Assembly: GCF_000020645.1 (NCBI RefSeq)
Contig: NC_011060.1
Span: 556,501-620,500 of the forward strand
Direction of reading: 5' to 3'
DNA length: 64,000 nt
Source of the DNA: Pelodictyon phaeoclathratiforme BU-1
Lineage (GTDB): Bacteria; Bacteroidota; Chlorobiia; Chlorobiales; Chlorobiaceae
The notes below the pieces were generated by a model. It was not told the DNA's origin. It saw only the letters and a list, made by a program, of their open reading frames with translations, and did no database searches. Within the stretch, counting starts at the first letter, position 1, and the number at the start of each line of letters is the position of its first letter. Position numbers and translations under genes: made by a program. Below, in pieces: positions 8,795 through 17,461 of this stretch.

Positions 8795-9487
8795 TCAATC
8801 ATGAGTGCCCATAATCAAATCTCGGTCATTCGCAGGAAGACTCTCAAGATATTCCCTGATGTAATCAATATGAGCTGTTGCAGGCTGATCCGGTGCAGGG
8901 CGCTCACTTGACACCCTTATCATGATATTGTCGGGCATGGTGCCCAGCATTGAACGTATCAGACGAGTCATCTTGTCAATACGTGTCGCACTGAAAAGCG
9001 ATTGATTCGTTCCCAAATCCAGTTTCCCGCCTGTTATCCTCCAGTACATCACATCTTCTACCCTGTTGCCTTGTTGTGCGGTAAAGGTAATCACCTCCTG
9101 CTTTCCCATTTTTGTTGTCACTGATGCTTGCTTAGGTGTGCCGATTTCAGATCCACCAACCTGATAGCATACCTGTTGTAGATGACCAGCACGGCGGATG
9201 CCGTCGCGACTCCAGGTCATCAGCATGGAAACGGTTTTTCCGTCAGGGTACTGGTAGGTGCGTGTTGTAACCAAATCATAGTCACTTTTAAGCGATTTGC
9301 TCCATTCTGAGTCAACAGAGTGACCGGAAAGAGGTGCCCAGCCATCGGGGTGCTCTCTTATCAATCGTTCAAGATCGGGTGGAGCTCCCTTAAAGGTGAG
9401 GTGTTCTCTTGCTTCGACCAAGAGTAGTGATGAGAGGAGCAAAAGACCGGTTGCTATGGCCAATGCGCTATACCTGGTTATCCGCAT
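8795..9487 (-). CDS. EpsI family exosortase-associated protein
   Basis: 230 aa. An N-terminal hydrophobic segment (residues about 6-25) anchors it in the membrane. The family signature HLQQVCYQVGG (about 100-110) and the region EVITFTAQQGNRVEDVMYWRI fit the EpsI domain that accompanies exosortases, either fused or as a neighbour. Its biochemical role is unsettled. Its start overlaps the 3' end of the exosortase gene by 20 bp, so expression is coupled. It is the last gene of the minus-strand operon, downstream of the IS insertion in epsD. Confidence 0.85.
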   Translation of the reverse strand: MRITRYSALAIATGLLLLSSLLLVEAREHLTFKGAPPDLERLIREHPDGWAPLSGHSVDSEWSKSLKSDYDLVTTRTYQYPDGKTVSMLMTWSRDGIRRAGHLQQVCYQVGGSEIGTPKQASVTTKMGKQEVITFTAQQGNRVEDVMYWRITGGKLDLGTNQSLFSATRIDKMTRLIRSMLGTMPDNIMIRVSSERPAPDQPATAHIDYIREYLESLPANDRDLIMGTHD

Positions 9488-10343
9488 GTGCTTTATTTCC
9501 TGTTTGCTTATAACCTTTAGAGGCTTGGAACAAAAATCGATCGATCAGGGCAAGAATGAGCAGTGCCACAATAAAGACGAATATACCGGTCATATCATGG
9601 AATAACCCTTGAGCAAAATTTTCGCCGATATATTGTGTTGCCAATACCAGCGATATGACACGGAAGAGGTTGGTGAGAATGGCAACAGGAAGAACGCAAG
9701 CAACGAGGACAAGGATGTGCCATGGTTTGCGTTGTGCGCTTTCTCGCAGATAGAGTACAGAGAGTGCGGTTAATGAAAAAATTGAGTTCATGCCTGAGCA
9801 GGCTTTGGTCACCTCAGCGCTGTATGGACCGAAATAAAGGATGACGCCGTTGGCGACAACAGGAAAAAGGGTTGCACTGATCATTTTTGCTGATACCGTT
9901 GCAATGGCTAATGCTAAATTGGACGATAGCAGTTGCGGAGCAATCCACCCGATAAGGACAATGATCGTTCCGGAAAGGGCAATGAAAAACGCTGATCGTC
10001 TGTATTGCTCCGGAGCCAGAGTTCCCAGCAAACCGGCAGCAATGACAAAGAGCCCCCAGATTTCAAGAATCATCGCAGGGTAGAGACGTCCTGCGGTATA
10101 GAGTACCCAGCCGAAACCTAAAAGAGCCAAGCCTGAGAGAAGGTTCCCTCTTCCTTGGCCAAGCAGGGATACGGTGATACTGCTGCGCTCAATCCATAAC
10201 ACGACAACAAGAATGACATACAACAACGGTTCATCGCTGTTGCCAAACGAGGGGTTAAAGAGTGTATATCGCGCAGCGGAATGAAAAGCCATAAGAGCAA
10301 ACAGCAGCCACGGAAACCATGATGCGTGAGGTCGAATGTTCAT
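9468..10343 (-). CDS. exosortase (PEP-CTERM sorting enzyme)
   Basis: 291 aa, about eight transmembrane segments. The predicted catalytic residues of exosortases are all present: Cys in KACSGMNS, Arg in NLFRVISL, and His in GLFHDMTG. The enzyme is thought to cut proteins at the C-terminal PEP motif and transfer them to the cell surface, like sortase in Gram-positive bacteria. Four PEP-CTERM genes lie in this window. The ATG shares one base with the stop of the EpsD gene. The IS in epsD could reduce its transcription unless the IS supplies a promoter. Confidence 0.93.
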   Translation of the reverse strand: MNIRPHASWFPWLLFALMAFHSAARYTLFNPSFGNSDEPLLYVILVVVLWIERSSITVSLLGQGRGNLLSGLALLGFGWVLYTAGRLYPAMILEIWGLFVIAAGLLGTLAPEQYRRSAFFIALSGTIIVLIGWIAPQLLSSNLALAIATVSAKMISATLFPVVANGVILYFGPYSAEVTKACSGMNSIFSLTALSVLYLRESAQRKPWHILVLVACVLPVAILTNLFRVISLVLATQYIGENFAQGLFHDMTGIFVFIVALLILALIDRFLFQASKGYKQTGNKAHADNQV

Positions 10344-11311
10344 CAGTGGACAATTCGCATGGTTCCGAACACAGTTGCTGCTATAAGCAAGCTGAATACT
10401 ACAACGGGTATCCAGTGAAACCGTTCCATTGTGCGTTGAACAAATTGAAGGGCAAAGATTCGACTGCTACCTGTTCCGACAAGAATTCCGGTTATAATAG
10501 CGACCGCCATCATCCAGAAGGGAATGATACTCCAAAGCAGATACAGGTGATAGCCAAGGGCGGAGAGAACCGATACAGCAATAGCGATAAGAGTCAGTTC
10601 AACAATATGCGATGTCATATATACATCGTAGTCATATGGCATTGGAGTCTCTTTTTTTCGAGCTGGCCAGAGCCGTGGAAGCCATAGAGTGCCTCTCTGA
10701 ATACACATTGAAGCCGTTAACAGCAGCATTGCAACGGTAAAAGAGAAGCTCAGCAGTGCCGCAAAGCGAATTTGCCGGTACATTTTGCTTGTGGCTCGAG
10801 CCGGGTCCGGGGTCGGGAGGGTAATCGCCTGCTGTTTGCCTTTTGTTCCTGGGGCGTCAGGTTTAAATTCGCCGAAATAGCTGATTTTGGAAGCATCAAC
10901 CACCTCAGTCATTTTTTGTGTAAATACAATGTTTCGTTGCTGAGCATTGATCAGATTTGCTGCGGCCTGCTCTGCTGCTTGACCCTCCAGCGGAATGGGC
11001 ACAATGGTGTGCAGCATCAGCATCATGGAGAATTTGTCTTCAACTCGCATGACTACCGGAACATTTGCTCTTGCTGTGCTTAATATCTTGAGAATTGCCG
11101 GTTCGATTTGATCTGAAGCGAGCGTTCGCGTAGTTCGTCGGAATGGTATCGACTTATTCTTAACGTTATCGAGCAATGCTGTCAATGAGGCTCCTTTCCC
11201 GACAGAAGCATTCAATGACTGCAGAAATGGAACATTAACGCCCTGAATGATCACCTCTTCGTAAACGAGCAATTTTCTTTGGGCAAACAGATTGGGATTT
11301 TCTTCTACTAC

Positions 11312-11336
11312 CCTGAAAGTAGGATAAAGCGCACAC
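11312..11336 (+). repeat. left terminal inverted repeat of the IS1634-like element
   Basis: 25 bp, CCTGAAAGT to GCGCACAC. It pairs with the right end with a single A/C difference at position 10. It is preceded by the target duplicate CTACTAC at 11305-11311. Confidence 0.92.
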
Positions 11337-11338
11337 TA

Positions 11339-13053
11339 TCATGAGGTCACTCCCAGATATTTCAGGAACAGCCGATCTCTGGCTACGGATTCAGTAGACC
11401 AGCGGTAGTTGCCCATGACAGTTCGTACTTGAGTCGTCTCAATGCAATCGAACCAATCCAGAATCTGAGCGAGAGATCGTTGCTCAAGCCACTGTTCCAA
11501 TTTTTTTTCGAGATTGACAAGTGCTTTGGTTTTTTCGCTTCCGTTCTTTCCAAGCTCTGCCCGCATTTCCTTGATTTTCTTGGTCAGGAAGCAATGATAC
11601 CCCAGTGACACAAACTGTACGAATTGCCTTCCCCGCAGGTTGTCTGGATGCCATGTGCGCGGCCTTGCTCCATCAAGGCCTCCCTTCACCACGGCGAAGA
11701 TCTCCTCTATTTTTTCACGCAATCGATAGTCTGCCAACGCTGTGAAGGTCTTCATGGCCTGATTGCTGACGAGCGCAAAATAGCCGAAGTATTTCGTCGC
11801 TTCGACAATGGCCTTGTCGTTGAAACCGACCCTCAATTGTCCACCACGCCCCTTTTTTGAGCAGATCAGATATCGCTCGATTTTTCGTTGCGCAGATTTC
11901 GTGAACTCCATCACCCCATCTTCTACTTGAGCTTTGAGTTCAAACAGCTCCTTGCGGAAGTCGAGCTGCTTCTTGGTGTCGCTGTTAGGGGAATAGAAGA
12001 CATGGACATAAAAGGCGGCGCACGAACCTCTCTTCTTCTCCGCTCAGCTTGGCCGTTTCGCGACAGTTGGCGCACTCGACCGAACTCGTGCATTCTCATC
12101 GCCGTGGCGCCGCAAACCGACGGATCAAACTGGCAAGTGCTCGACATGCCCGCCAGCGTCTCCCGAAGCGCATCCACCGTCTCGCGAACCCAAGTGATAT
12201 TGGGGTCAACCAGAGTAAGGAATTTCATGTTGCGCAAGGCGAATTTCATCATGTTCCCCTCACTGTAGTAGCCGTTATCGGTAACGATCAAGGGTTTCTC
12301 AAGGTTAAAGCACTTGAGTTGCTTCAGGGTGTTCTCAATGGATATGACGTCCGGAACATTGCCAGGCTGCTTGGCGAATGCTAACGGCTCGCGTTCCTTT
12401 ACGGAATACAAGGTTAGAAGCTTGATGGTTTTCAGTCCGTCACCATCCTTATTGAACCCATGCCGTGCTTCCGACTGGTTCTCGGAGTAGGTCGATATCG
12501 TGGTCGAATCAAACGCCAGCACAGGTGCCTTGCCCAGGCGATCCGCCCGGAAGGAGAAGTAGCGCTGCACGCGGTCTTCGTCGCACCCGACACATTTGAA
12601 CAAGTCACTGTAAACGTCTTCAGTGATAACTTCGCTGTAGGGAAGGGAGTGCATTACCTGCCAACCCTCAAGGCGTGGCAAGGTGTTTCCGCCGGAACCG
12701 ATCCAGTAACGCGCAATAGAGAGAATCTTGGCAGCGTCGCCCTCGCTGAACGAAGAACGCACGTCATCGTCAATGCCGGAGGCTTTACCGACCCACTCCA
12801 GAAGATCCGTGAGGCCACTGTGCCTGCGTAGCGCACCAACCAAGCCCCCTTCATTTTTGCTTTTTTTCGGGCGTGTAGGGATTATCTCCTGTGTTCCCGA
12901 CTTGATTTTCCCTTGGAGCTTCTGACTGACGGTATAGGTCTTTCTGGTTCGTTCATTATAGCCTGTAACCCGCTCATAGATGTAAATATCGCCATTCGGG
13001 CGCCTTTCACGCCGTTCGCCAACGTGAGTTTTTCCAGTTACTGGTTTAGACAC
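11339..13053 (-). pseudogene. IS1634-type DDE transposase, frameshifted
   Basis: Starts at 13053. The first 340 or so residues contain the DDE aspartates in VLAFDSTTIS and LIVTDNGYYS. At about 12030-12045 the frame breaks: the reading frame that continues the family sequence is another one, giving YVHVFYSPNSDTKKQLDF and then VMEFTKSAQRKIERYL to the end at 11339. Rejoined, the protein would be about 570 aa, a normal length for this group. Either the element is inactive, the site is a sequencing error, or it uses frameshifting, which I do not know for this family. Confidence 0.85.
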
Positions 13054-13210
13054 GGGGTATTCTCCTTTTTAAAGTGTTTTCCTTATTATACATACGTACA
13101 CGTTAAAAAGCAAGAAAAAAGCGCGGTTTTTCTAAAAAAAACACAACTTCTCCGGAAAAAACACAACTTTTTTTGAAATAGTGCTCAGGTGGCGATCTTT
13201 TTTAGTTAAT

Positions 13211-13235
13211 GTGTGCGCTTTATCCGACTTTCAGG
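13211..13235 (-). repeat. right terminal inverted repeat of the IS1634-like element
   Basis: 25 bp, GTGTGCGC to CTTTCAGG on the plus strand, inverted relative to the left end. It is followed by the target duplicate CTACTAC at 13236-13242. Confidence 0.92.
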
Positions 13236-13616
13236 CTACTACTGTTTGGATCGTTTCCTGGGAGAGAGGCTTGGCTGTTGATACAATTTTTGCTTCGGCC
13301 AACCCTGCAAGAACACCGCGACGGGCATTATAGAGGGCAATGGGGAACTCAGGTGACTGGTCAAGCTTCATCTTCGCAGCCTGCTGGGCAAGGAGCTCAG
13401 CACGAACCAACCCAGCCAGAATGCTCCGGCGCTGATCGCGCTTTACCGATTCACTGGCTCCCGGTGCGGAAGCGCGCTGATAGAGAAAATCGACTTCACG
13501 CTGGGTAATTTCAACACCGTTGACAACCGCAGCAACCCGGCCATCACTGCCATCGCCAGCATGAGGGGAGCAGCCAGCGATGACAAAGGCAAAGAGAAAA
13601 AAAACAAAAAAAGATT

Positions 13617-14288
13617 TCACACTGCTGGAACTGAAGTTTTACCAGACTTTTTCTTCAGCCTTCTCGCACCTAAAAGACCTCCGATACCGAGGAGCACAAG
13701 ACTGGCTGGCTCCGGTGTTGCTGGTCCGCGAAGCTGAAGGCCGTTTATTACAACTCTATTACTTGTACCTGTTGCGGCATAATCAATTACTAACTGGCCT
13801 GAACTATTTGCAGAATAAGTTCCTAACACATAATTCAATCCTGGAGTAAAGGTGCCTGTCTTTCCATTATTTGCAGTGGATGTAACATAAGAACCATCAT
13901 TAACTCTAAATATTAATTGTTCAGGTATTTCAACGTTATTTTCACTTTGAGTATAGATATATAGTTCATAATTTTCACCAGCTACAAGTCCCCCAAAGGT
14001 CATATGATCTAGAGGATGTGCGCCTGTGTAATACATATAACTTCCCATCAAATTATCATCCGCAGGATTGGTACCAGTGTAAAATGCAGATTCTGAATGA
14101 CTCATTGTCCCAACACCATCAGGATCATAAACAAATGATACAGTACTCCCGTCTCCATCTGAATTTTTTAAATTCGTGATCGATTCACCGCTCCTACTAA
14201 ATGTTTTATTCCAAAACTGAGATGAACCGAAATCTGTAGAAGCAGCAGCACCATTGTAAACGTCAGTACTAAAGTTAACATTAATCAA
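13617..14288 (-). CDS. PEP-CTERM domain protein lacking its signal peptide
   Basis: 223 codons from a TTG at 14288. The C-terminus has a clear PEP-CTERM sorting signal: TPEPASLVLLGIGGLLG followed by the basic RRLKKK. The body (GENYELYIYTQSEN, LRGPATPEP) resembles the other PEP-CTERM genes here. No hydrophobic signal peptide is encoded in frame: the frame upstream of the TTG runs only a few codons (LDADQ) before TAA. The start of mature-like sequence and absence of a secretion signal suggest a 5'-truncated gene. Its stop overlaps the epsD start, so it is the first gene of the exosortase operon. Confidence 0.7.
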   Translation of the reverse strand: MINVNFSTDVYNGAAASTDFGSSQFWNKTFSRSGESITNLKNSDGDGSTVSFVYDPDGVGTMSHSESAFYTGTNPADDNLMGSYMYYTGAHPLDHMTFGGLVAGENYELYIYTQSENNVEIPEQLIFRVNDGSYVTSTANNGKTGTFTPGLNYVLGTYSANSSGQLVIDYAATGTSNRVVINGLQLRGPATPEPASLVLLGIGGLLGARRLKKKSGKTSVPAV

Positions 14289-14452
14289 CTGATCTGCGTC
14301 AAGTATTTAATTGAATTATAGCTATTTTTTATGGTAAATCCTATTCGTTTTTGACAACAGTAGTATATGTTTGCTATAAATTTTTGTGGTGTGGATAGAT
14401 GAGAGTGGAGAATCCTGAGAACAGTCATGATCCGATGTTTATACCCTGCGAT

Positions 14453-15061
14453 CTACTCCTTAATACCAAAGAACTCGGCTACAGGAAAATTTTCAGGCAG
14501 GATATAGACGTATCCCTTGCCGGAACTGAAGGTACCCATGAGTGTCGATTGGAAAAACACGACAGGAACATTGATACACCCCCAGGAGACACGATTGTCT
14601 TTTGCCGTCGGTGAATCGAGTCTTTCCAGACGATGTTGTCCAGGAACATTGATCACCTCATGGATGGCAAGTTGGGTTGCAAAATCAACCCAGAGAACCA
14701 CTTTATCGTGGCTGTCATAACCTTTACGTGCAAAAAAACGCCCCGCTTGAGTAATACGATCTTTTTCGGGTATCTTTGAAAGTGGCTTGCCTGCTATGCC
14801 GTCAGGCAAGATATCTCCTGTGCTCATACCAAGTAAAGTAGGCGCATCGCCGATTAGTTTACCCTCCGGAGAATAAACGAAAAGATGGGCGTTTTTCTTG
14901 TCGAGAATAATGAATGGATATTTTTTGTTATCCCCTACCTTCGTGACCCACATAGCCACAAAGCTCGCATCGGAGACTGGTATCTCCGATGCGAATGCAG
15001 CATTAAGAAAAGTGACAAGCCATAAGGCAAGATTCAGAGTACAAAAATAGACCCGGAACAT
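14453..15061 (-). CDS. L,D-transpeptidase (YkuD fold) with signal peptide
   Basis: 202 aa from the ATG at 15061, chosen because it gives a signal peptide (hydrophobic residues 4-24, cleavage near AFA-S). A longer frame runs upstream but only as a shadow of the polyproline gene. YkuD signs: YPFIILDKKNAHLFVY at the start of the domain, His143, and the catalytic Ser-Trp-Gly-Cys at 159-162 (RVSWGCINVP). The usual motif has His before Gly-Cys; Trp here is atypical. The family cross-links peptidoglycan or attaches proteins to it. It lies 17 bp after the polyproline gene, in an operon with it and the beta-barrel gene. Confidence 0.88.
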   Translation of the reverse strand: MFRVYFCTLNLALWLVTFLNAAFASEIPVSDASFVAMWVTKVGDNKKYPFIILDKKNAHLFVYSPEGKLIGDAPTLLGMSTGDILPDGIAGKPLSKIPEKDRITQAGRFFARKGYDSHDKVVLWVDFATQLAIHEVINVPGQHRLERLDSPTAKDNRVSWGCINVPVVFFQSTLMGTFSSGKGYVYILPENFPVAEFFGIKE

Positions 15062-15078
15062 ATACTTCTGTGTGCCAA

Positions 15079-15363
15079 TTAACCGCGAGCTCCACCTCTG
15101 AGATCCAGCTCCGGTACTGGAGGTACAGGCGTCGGCGCAGGTGCCGGCGGCGGCGGCGCTGGTGCTGGCGGCGGTGGTGGCGGTGGTGGTGGCGGCGGCG
15201 GTGGCGGCGGCGGTGGCGGTATCGGAGGTGTATCCGACGCATTTCCGCTTCCAAAAGCTGCATAGGCTTCGGATACAAGTACTCCCGAAACAAATGTCTG
15301 CAAGATGCCGGACGTCATCCCGATTAATAGGCAAATCCGGGTAAATGCAAGTGTTTTCTTCAT
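15079..15363 (-). CDS. secreted polyproline protein
   Basis: 94 aa. A signal peptide (residues about 1-35, ending EAYA-A) is followed by a short GSGNASDT segment and a nearly uninterrupted proline run at residues 46-66, then Pro-Ala and Pro-Val repeats to the end LRGGARG. On the plus strand the run appears as a GGC/GGT tract at about 15140-15225. A stiff polyproline rod could span the periplasm. It sits between the beta-barrel gene and the L,D-transpeptidase gene, so a peptidoglycan-linked spacer is a reasonable guess. No known family is recognised. Confidence 0.75.
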   Translation of the reverse strand: MKKTLAFTRICLLIGMTSGILQTFVSGVLVSEAYAAFGSGNASDTPPIPPPPPPPPPPPPPPPPPPAPAPPPPAPAPTPVPPVPELDLRGGARG

Positions 15364-15381
15364 GGTATGAACAATTAAGAA

Positions 15382-16176
15382 TTAACGCCATATTGCAGTA
15401 CTCACCCCGGCAATAAGCCGGACACCATCACCAGAATTTTCTGTTAAATCAGCAAGGCCTACGGTAACAGCTACCGGTACGGAATTGTTGATAAAAAACG
15501 TTTTCCCGACAGCCGCACTGAGGTTAATGCCATTCCATTCACAGATAACGTTGAAATTGTCAAAAAGCTCATAGGCAACGTTGCCGAAAACCCAGGTTCC
15601 GTCTTCTCCTTTGCCGTTTGCAACATCAGCGGGACTCTTTTCGCTGAACCGACCATTACCAACCCCGATACTGTAGTGCAGTTTCGTGCGACTGGTCTCC
15701 TGGTTGACCTGTACCTTGTCAAGTAATCCCTGACTGAAGACGATGTAGTAACTTTCATCCGCATCAGAGAGATCATCACCAGTAAGCATGATATGTTCTG
15801 CGCCTACGGCAATTGAACTGCCCGACCCAAGATAGCGGTGAAGCTGCATGACAAGGCCTATACGATTCCAGTCACTGAGATCATAATTGACTACCCCGAC
15901 ATGAAATCCAGCATTTTCATAGGGATTGCCGATTCCGATGCCCGCCATCACCCCGCCATCGTTCTTATCGCTATACGGCGCAGGAGAAGTTCCTCCAACA
16001 GCAAAAAAAATTGTTCCGTCTGAGGCTCCCCAACCAGTAGGAGTGAGGAACGACTTCGGATGACTATTCGGAAATGAGAGCGTAGAATACTCAAATGCTT
16101 TGGCCGAACAAGGCCAAAACGAGAGTAAAACCCCAAGCATTGCGAGTTTTTTGAGATTGAAATGTTTCATAAGCAT
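15382..16176 (-). CDS. outer-membrane beta-barrel-like protein
   Basis: 264 aa (ATG at 16176, a second at 16170). Signal peptide with the hydrophobic stretch LAMLGVLLSFWPCSAKA, then alternating strand-rich sequence with many Gly and aromatic residues (GVMAGIGIGNPYENAGFHVGVVNYDL, IGLVMQLHRYL), ending VRLIAGVSTAIWR, a plausible barrel-closing strand with a terminal aromatic. I recognise no named family. It leads the operon barrel > polyproline protein > L,D-transpeptidase, with 18- and 17-bp gaps, so the three products probably act together at the outer membrane/peptidoglycan interface. Confidence 0.72.
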   Translation of the reverse strand: MLMKHFNLKKLAMLGVLLSFWPCSAKAFEYSTLSFPNSHPKSFLTPTGWGASDGTIFFAVGGTSPAPYSDKNDGGVMAGIGIGNPYENAGFHVGVVNYDLSDWNRIGLVMQLHRYLGSGSSIAVGAEHIMLTGDDLSDADESYYIVFSQGLLDKVQVNQETSRTKLHYSIGVGNGRFSEKSPADVANGKGEDGTWVFGNVAYELFDNFNVICEWNGINLSAAVGKTFFINNSVPVAVTVGLADLTENSGDGVRLIAGVSTAIWR

Positions 16177-16257
16177 GGCAGTTCGTTTAATATGGAAAAT
16201 ATATTTTCCTATAATAACCCGTTAAGTTTATCTAAAAAATCAGAAATATCCTAATCG

Positions 16258-16410
16258 ATGAAAAAATTCACAGAAGCACTTCTGAAGGAATGCGGAATAA
16301 TTCATAAAATTCACAATACTACTCTACCATCATTGACAAAGCGTCTGATTGATGCAGTGAAAACAGCTATGATTGCTATGATGCAGCATGGGTTTGGTTC
16401 TTTGACTTGA
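16258..16410 (+). CDS. small hypothetical ORF (50 aa)
   Basis: ATG at 16258 to TGA at 16410. Contains LPSLTKRLIDAVKTAMIAMM. No recognised family, no clear ribosome binding site, no neighbour in the same operon. It may be a relic or chance frame in the 300-bp gap between the beta-barrel gene and fcl. Confidence 0.2.
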   Translation: MKKFTEALLKECGIIHKIHNTTLPSLTKRLIDAVKTAMIAMMQHGFGSLT

Positions 16411-16480
16411 AATGCAACTCATAAATTGTTATAATCGGGGAAAGTATTATTCATGGTGATGGGTTAATGGGGAGCATAGG

Positions 16481-17455
16481 ATGATATACATAGCCGGTCA
16501 TCGGGGTATGGTTGGTTCGTCCATTTCTCCGTCAATTACAGGCAAGTGGTCTCAGCAGGCAGCAGGTTGTTCTCAGAACTCATGCCGAGCTTGATCTTAC
16601 TGACCAGCTTTCAGTCAGGGTCTTTTTCGAGAATGAACGGCCTGATCAGGTTTACCTTGCTGCAGCAAAAGTTGGGGGGATTTATTCCAACAACAGTTTT
16701 CCTGCGGAGTTTATCTATCAGAATCTGATGATGGAGGCCAATATTATCCATGAATCATGGCGGGTGGGTGTTCGAAGGCTTCTGTTTCTTGGGTCAAGTT
16801 GTATTTATCCCCGGATGGCCCCCCAGCCGATGCTGGAAAGCGCATTGCTCACCGGGCCGCTTGAGCCAACCAACGAACCCTATGCTATAGCTAAAATTGC
16901 GGGTATCAAGCTTTGTGAAAGTTATAACCGGCAGTATGGGGAGAGCGATGGCACTGATTTTCGCAGTGTCATGCCGACGAATCTGTATGGTCCCGGCGAC
17001 AACTATCACCCTGAAAACAGCCATGTTATTCCCGCGCTGATCCGTCGCTTCCATGAAGCTATGGTCAGCGGAGATGCTGTTGTGACGCTCTGGGGTACCG
17101 GTACGCCACTGAGGGAGTTTCTGTATGTTGATGATATGGCTGCAGCATGCATTCACGTCATGAATCTCGATAAATCGATCTTCGACGCCAATACCACGCC
17201 TATGCTGAGTCATATCAATGTTGGGCAGTGGCAAAGGAGCTGACGATTCGTGAACTTGCCGATACTATTGCAATGGTTATCGGTTTTCAGGGCGGTATTG
17301 CATTTGATGCCTCGAAACCTGATGGCTCACCCCGGAAACTGATGGACAGCAGCCGACTCAACAATCTTGGATGGCAGCCGAAAGTGGGGCTTGAAGAGGG
17401 GCTGAGGCTGGCGTATAAGGATTTTCTTCTTCATGAACATTCTTCTCATTTTTAA
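16481..17455 (+). pseudogene. fcl: GDP-L-fucose synthase, copy 2, frameshifted
   Basis: Full-length homology from MIYIAGHRGMVGSS (NADP-binding) through LGSSCIYP and EPYAIAKIAG (Ser-Tyr-Lys catalytic set) to the same C-terminus as the copy at the window edge. Three one-base gains break it: near 16527 (after GSSI), near 17222 (HINVG) and near 17236 (GKEL). Together they restore the frame, so the span is exactly 325 codons. Two of the sites lie in short G runs, so sequencing error is possible. If real, this copy is dead and GDP-fucose depends on the upstream fcl. Confidence 0.88.
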
Positions 17456-17461
17456 ATTTCT

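Larger units (their letters stand above)
11312..13235 (-). mobile_element. IS1634-like insertion sequence, 1,924 bp
   Basis: Ends are 25-bp inverted repeats at 11312-11336 and 13211-13235 with one mismatch; each starts CCTGAAAGT and ends GCGCACAC. A 7-bp direct repeat CTACTAC flanks the element at 11305-11311 and 13236-13242. Removing the element and one repeat restores an uninterrupted epsD, which independently confirms both boundaries. The transposase lies inside on the minus strand. The family call rests on protein features of the IS1634 group of the IS4 superfamily. Confidence 0.93.
10343..13620 (-). pseudogene. EpsD-like peptidyl-prolyl isomerase fused to a membrane domain, interrupted by an IS
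   Basis: Two pieces, 13620-13236 and 11304-10343, join in frame once the IS and one target duplicate are removed, giving 448 codons. The GTG start overlaps the PEP-CTERM stop (GTGA). The N-terminal half has a lipoprotein signal ending FVIAGC, then VAAVVNGVEITQREVDFLYQ as in EpsD/SurA-type chaperones. Across the junction the protein reads VVEENPNLFAQRKLLVYEEV, a typical EpsD stretch. After about residue 310 it continues into a linker and about four membrane segments, an unusual extension. EpsD proteins are thought to help exosortase-linked export. As it stands the gene is broken. Confidence 0.88.

Noticed and set aside
14453..15391. 312-aa version of the L,D-transpeptidase starting at 15391
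   Set aside because: The upstream 110 residues are a shadow of the polyproline gene (Thr/Ala/Ser-rich run); the ATG at 15061 gives a proper signal peptide.
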